From Clostridia bacterium (GTDB lineage: Bacteria > Bacillota_A > Clostridia > Christensenellales > Borkfalkiaceae): a stretch of DNA of 7,494 nt. Shown here piece after piece: positions 4,872-7,494 of the stretch. The notes under the pieces are model-generated. The model did no database searches and had not been told where the DNA came from. It saw only the letters and a list, made by a program, of their open reading frames with translations. The stretch is from assembly GCA_017507595.1 (NCBI GenBank), contig JAFWAM010000151.1, positions 1 through 7,494 on the forward strand, written 5' to 3'. The first letter of the stretch is position 1, and each line of letters starts with the position of its first letter. Both the position numbers and the translations under genes were made by a program.

Positions 4872-5741
4872 TTAATTAAGAACGAACTTGAAATATTCCT
4901 TCAGGGTCTTTCGCCAATAAACTTCATTATGGATGCCGCCGTCTAAAAAGCTTTCAAGGATAAGACTTTTTTCATAGCCGTGTTTAGCTAAAAGCTCCTT
5001 CACAAGATATGCGCTTAAAATACTTTCGTCGGGGGCGCAGTAAAGCATTTGCTCAAGAAAGTCCTCTGTTGACCTGCCGCAGTAAAGGTAGATCTTGTTT
5101 TTTAACAGCTCATTTGGCAGGGCGCTCACGAAGCTATCCCAGCTGTCCCTGTAAAAAAGTCCCGTGGCGGGGGAAAGTGCCCCGATCCCGCCAAAGAGAT
5201 GGCCGCACTTAAGTCCAACGTAAAGTGCCGCAAGCCCGCCGGAGCTCGCCCCCAGCAAAAACCTGTCCTCTGCCTTTTGAGAGGTGTTAAAGTTTTCAGC
5301 AATATACGGCAAAAGTGTTTCGGTTATAAACTGGGTAAAAAGCTCCAGTGAGCCGTCCTTAAAAGAGCCGTACTCGGGTGCGCCCAATGGGGTAAGCCGT
5401 CCAAAGTCCTTGCTCATGGTAAGCTGACTGTCGCGTATCTCGCTACCCTCGCCGTTGTTGATGCCAACGACGATATAGTCGTGCTCCTCACCGTAAAATT
5501 CTTCAAGCTCCAGATCGATTGCCCAGCTGTTTGGCGCGCCTAAGGCGTAGTCTTCAGACTTTTTCTCAAAGGCGTTTTGCCCGTCAAACATATAAATTGT
5601 CTTATACGGCTTTTGGCGTTCGGGGTCATAGCCCTTCGGCAGATAAACGTAAACTTCCTTTTGTCCTGTTGGGCGACCCACGGTCAGGTTTTTATCGTCA
5701 GTTAATAAAATGGTGATGATTTTACTTTCAGGGATTTTCAT
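4872..5741 (-). CDS. Putative alpha/beta-hydrolase esterase (esterase D / enterochelin-esterase family)
   Basis: A 289-residue protein without signal peptide or membrane segment, so cytoplasmic. It shows the family pattern: 'VYVYLPKGYDP' (30-40), 'IYMFDGQNAF' (49-58), the nucleophile elbow GASSGG (164-169) with Ser166 as the likely nucleophile, a 'LYCGRSTED' strand-turn (219-227) that probably supplies the acidic residue, and a C-terminal 'GGIHNEVYW' (268-276) with His271 as catalytic base. Members hydrolyse carboxyl esters, including acyl glutathione, feruloyl esters and ferric siderophore esters. The substrate here is not evident, and siderophore hydrolysis is only a suggestion from the nearby importer. 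AAAGGA precedes the ATG by about 8 bases. It lies 102 bases after clpB on the same strand, with no clear promoter of its own, so read-through from clpB is possible. Confidence 0.88.
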   Translation of the reverse strand: MKIPESKIITILLTDDKNLTVGRPTGQKEVYVYLPKGYDPERQKPYKTIYMFDGQNAFEKKSEDYALGAPNSWAIDLELEEFYGEEHDYIVVGINNGEGSEIRDSQLTMSKDFGRLTPLGAPEYGSFKDGSLELFTQFITETLLPYIAENFNTSQKAEDRFLLGASSGGLAALYVGLKCGHLFGGIGALSPATGLFYRDSWDSFVSALPNELLKNKIYLYCGRSTEDFLEQMLYCAPDESILSAYLVKELLAKHGYEKSLILESFLDGGIHNEVYWRKTLKEYFKFVLN

Positions 5742-5783
5742 AAGCGCATCCTTTTTTTATCGTATAGAAAAAGTTGTTGTGTT

Positions 5784-5813
5784 AAAAGTGGGGCTATAAG
5801 CCCGTTATTGGGC
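5784..5813 (-). terminator. Weak terminator or overlapping hairpins after clpB
   Basis: About 30 bases after the clpB stop the minus strand can form GGGCT-TAT-AGCCC (5803-5791), followed by CACTTTTAAC. Alternatively, GCCC (5813-5810) pairs with GGGC (5803-5800) around AATAAC. The two share the GGGC arm and cannot coexist. The T-run is only four bases, so termination is probably incomplete and may allow esterase expression from the clpB transcript. The stretch 5784-5808 is a diverged copy of the shared terminator repeat (11 of 14 core bases). Confidence 0.45.
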
Positions 5814-5843
5814 GTTTTTAAACAAAACCAATAAAGATAAATC

Positions 5844-7494
5844 CTACTTCAGGGTCAAACCGCTGCCGTCCGGGGATAAGGTTACCGTTGCCGTTTGCCC
5901 GGGCAAAAGCTCTGCAGCGATTATTTTTTTGGCAAGCATAGTTTCCACGTTGTGCTCCAAAAATCTTTTCAGCGGCCTTGCGCCAAAGGTGCGGTCGTAT
6001 CCGTTTTCAAGGATAAAGTCCTTTGCGCTTTGATCAAGCACCAGGTCGATCTGCTTATCCAAAAGCCTTTCTTTAAGGCCTTTAAGCAAAAGATCAAGGA
6101 TCCTTTCAACTGCAGAATGGGTCAAGGGCTCAAAATATACGGTGGCGCTTAGTCTGTTTAAAAATTCCGGGCGGAAGCTGGCCTTTAAAAGGTTGTTGAT
6201 CTTGTCCTTGGCGGCGCTTGTGACCAGGCCTTGTTGTGCGCTTTCCAAAAGGTATTCCGAGCCAAGGTTTGAAGTCATTATAATTATGGTGTTTTTAAAG
6301 TCCACCGTGCGGCCCTGGCTGTCGGTAAGCCTTCCATCGTCCAGCACCTGAAGAAGAATATTAAAAACGTCCTTATGGGCCTTTTCAATTTCGTCAAAAA
6401 GGACGACGGAATAAGGCTTGCGCCTTACGGCCTCGGTAAGCTCACCACCCTCGTCATAGCCGACGTATCCCGGAGGGGCCCCCACAAGGCGAGAGACTGA
6501 AAACTTCTCCATGTACTCGCTCATGTCGATACGTATGATGTTTTTTTGGTCATCAAACAGGGTTGCGGCAAGGGTCTTAGCAAGCTCCGTCTTGCCGACG
6601 CCCGTTGGGCCAAGGAACAAAAAGGAGCCTATCGGTCTGTTTGGATCGGCTATACCTGCGCGGGAGCGGAGTATGGCCTCAGACACAAGCTTTACGGCCT
6701 CGTCCTGACCGACGACACGGCCGTGCATTATTTCCTCAAGGCGCAAAAGCTTTTCCCTTTCCCCCTCTAAAAGCTTTGACAGGGGAACGCCCGACCACTT
6801 GCTTACTATCTTTGCAACGTCTTCCTCGGTGACCTTTTCCGAAAGCATTTTGACTTGGCCGTCAAGGGTTGACTCAAGGTCCTTAAGCTGACGGTTAAGG
6901 TCGGGCAGCTTGCCGTACTTAAGCTCTGCCGCGCGGGACAGGTCGTAGGTCCTTTCGGCCTCCTCGATCCGGCTGCTAATAAGGGAGATCTCCTCCCGCA
7001 AGGCGGAAATTTTGTTAAGGTTGTCCTTTTCACCCTTGAGCTTTGCCGATTGGGCGTCGAATTGTGATGAAAGGGCGGACAGTTCCTTATCGATAACCTC
7101 AAGTCGGCTTTTCGACAGGGGATCGGTCTCCTTTTTGAGGGCGGATTTTTCAATCTGCAGCTGCATTATTTTGCGCCTTACGTCGTCCATCTCGGCCGGC
7201 ATGGAATCAATCTCTGTTTTGACCCGTGCGGCCGCCTCGTCAATAAGGTCAATGGCCTTATCGGGTAAAAACCTGTCGGTAATATACCTGTTTGACATGG
7301 TTGCCGCCGCAATAAGTGCGCCGTCGGTGATCTTTACACCGTGGAAGACCTCGTACCTTGGCTTGATGCCGCGCAGGATGGAAATAGTGTCTGCAACTGT
7401 TGGCTCCTCAACCTTGACGGGCTGGAAGCGACGCTCTAAGGCGGGGTCCTTTTCAATGTACTTTCTGTATTCGTCAAGGGTGGTCGCACCGATC
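5844..7494 (-). CDS. clpB: ATP-dependent chaperone ClpB (5'-partial, C-terminal 549 residues)
   Basis: The disaggregase ClpB works with DnaK to pull proteins out of aggregates. The frame runs off the right edge; an internal Met at 7298 is not the start, because the 65 codons before it read as typical ClpB (for example 'IGATTLDEYRKYIEKD' and 'LERRFQPVKVEEPT'). The fragment holds the end of ATPase domain 1, the long coiled-coil middle domain (about fragment residues 90-230) that separates ClpB from ClpA/ClpC, and all of ATPase domain 2: Walker A GPTGVGKT (295-302), pore loop GYVG (342-345), Walker B VVLFDE (363-368), sensor-1 TSN (407-409), arginine finger in FLNRL (Arg447) and sensor-2 GAR (504-506). 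After the arginine finger the usual 'IDE' is replaced by 'LSAT'. The gene ends with TAG at 5844. Promoter and any CtsR/HrcA site lie outside the window. About 310 N-terminal residues are missing, judging by family length. Confidence 0.97.
   Translation of the reverse strand, partial: IGATTLDEYRKYIEKDPALERRFQPVKVEEPTVADTISILRGIKPRYEVFHGVKITDGALIAAATMSNRYITDRFLPDKAIDLIDEAAARVKTEIDSMPAEMDDVRRKIMQLQIEKSALKKETDPLSKSRLEVIDKELSALSSQFDAQSAKLKGEKDNLNKISALREEISLISSRIEEAERTYDLSRAAELKYGKLPDLNRQLKDLESTLDGQVKMLSEKVTEEDVAKIVSKWSGVPLSKLLEGEREKLLRLEEIMHGRVVGQDEAVKLVSEAILRSRAGIADPNRPIGSFLFLGPTGVGKTELAKTLAATLFDDQKNIIRIDMSEYMEKFSVSRLVGAPPGYVGYDEGGELTEAVRRKPYSVVLFDEIEKAHKDVFNILLQVLDDGRLTDSQGRTVDFKNTIIIMTSNLGSEYLLESAQQGLVTSAAKDKINNLLKASFRPEFLNRLSATVYFEPLTHSAVERILDLLLKGLKERLLDKQIDLVLDQSAKDFILENGYDRTFGARPLKRFLEHNVETMLAKKIIAAELLPGQTATVTLSPDGSGLTLK

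Noticed and set aside
7296..7298. ClpB start at the Met codon at 7298
   Set aside because: The 65 codons upstream to the window edge are clear ClpB sequence, so the gene is cut by the window rather than starting here.
1..7494. CRISPR array, insertion sequence or transposon ends
   Set aside because: There are no regularly spaced repeats, no transposase-like frames and no long terminal inverted repeats; the only repeats are the short terminator-associated copies.

Overview
The window looks like a chromosomal stretch from a Bacillota (Clostridia-like) bacterium. The grounds are strong GGAGG-type ribosome sites, two sigma-A promoters with 17-base spacers, a lipoprotein substrate-binding protein, a SipW-type signal peptidase, and ClpB ending a transcription unit. 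Base composition by eye is near 50% G+C in the main genes and about 41% in the first small gene. The genus cannot be fixed from sequence alone.

Layout. Positions 1-324 (+) hold the end or whole of a small acidic protein of unknown function, followed by a strong terminator (375-408). A second, two-way terminator (442-478) closes a four-gene operon that runs leftward from about 4017 to 498. In transcription order it is FecCD-type permease (2844-3899), ATPase (2107-2847, GTG start), lipoprotein substrate-binding protein (916-2028) and a DUF1893/TM1506-family protein (498-923). The permease/ATPase and binding-protein/DUF1893 junctions overlap by 4 and 8 bases, which suggests translational coupling. 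The set is a complete importer for an iron-chelate, haem, cobalamin or related metal cargo, plus a small cytoplasmic partner of unknown role.

The 284 bases between the permease and the next gene hold two divergent promoters. The leftward one (TTGCCA-17-TATAAT) gives a roughly 118-base leader. That leader carries a perfect inverted repeat near the start site and a complete intrinsic-terminator hairpin only 11 bases before the permease ATG, so the operon looks controlled by attenuation and possibly a repressor. The rightward one is a perfect consensus promoter (TTGACA-17-TATAAT) driving a single SipW-like signal peptidase (4184-4804), which ends in a two-way terminator shared with the convergent esterase gene.

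The right part, read leftward, is the C-terminal two thirds of ClpB (5844 to the window edge) followed by a cytoplasmic alpha/beta-hydrolase esterase of the esterase D/enterochelin-esterase family (4872-5741). That family raises the possibility of a link to siderophore use, but the gene is not in the importer operon.

The least expected signal is at transcript ends. The ends of the DUF1893 gene and the signal peptidase gene carry the same 14-base sequence ATAACCGACCTATA. Diverged copies lie at the same distance from a T-run after clpB and after the ATPase gene. All four copies are in the sense orientation of the upstream gene, so this may be a small terminator-associated repeat family.
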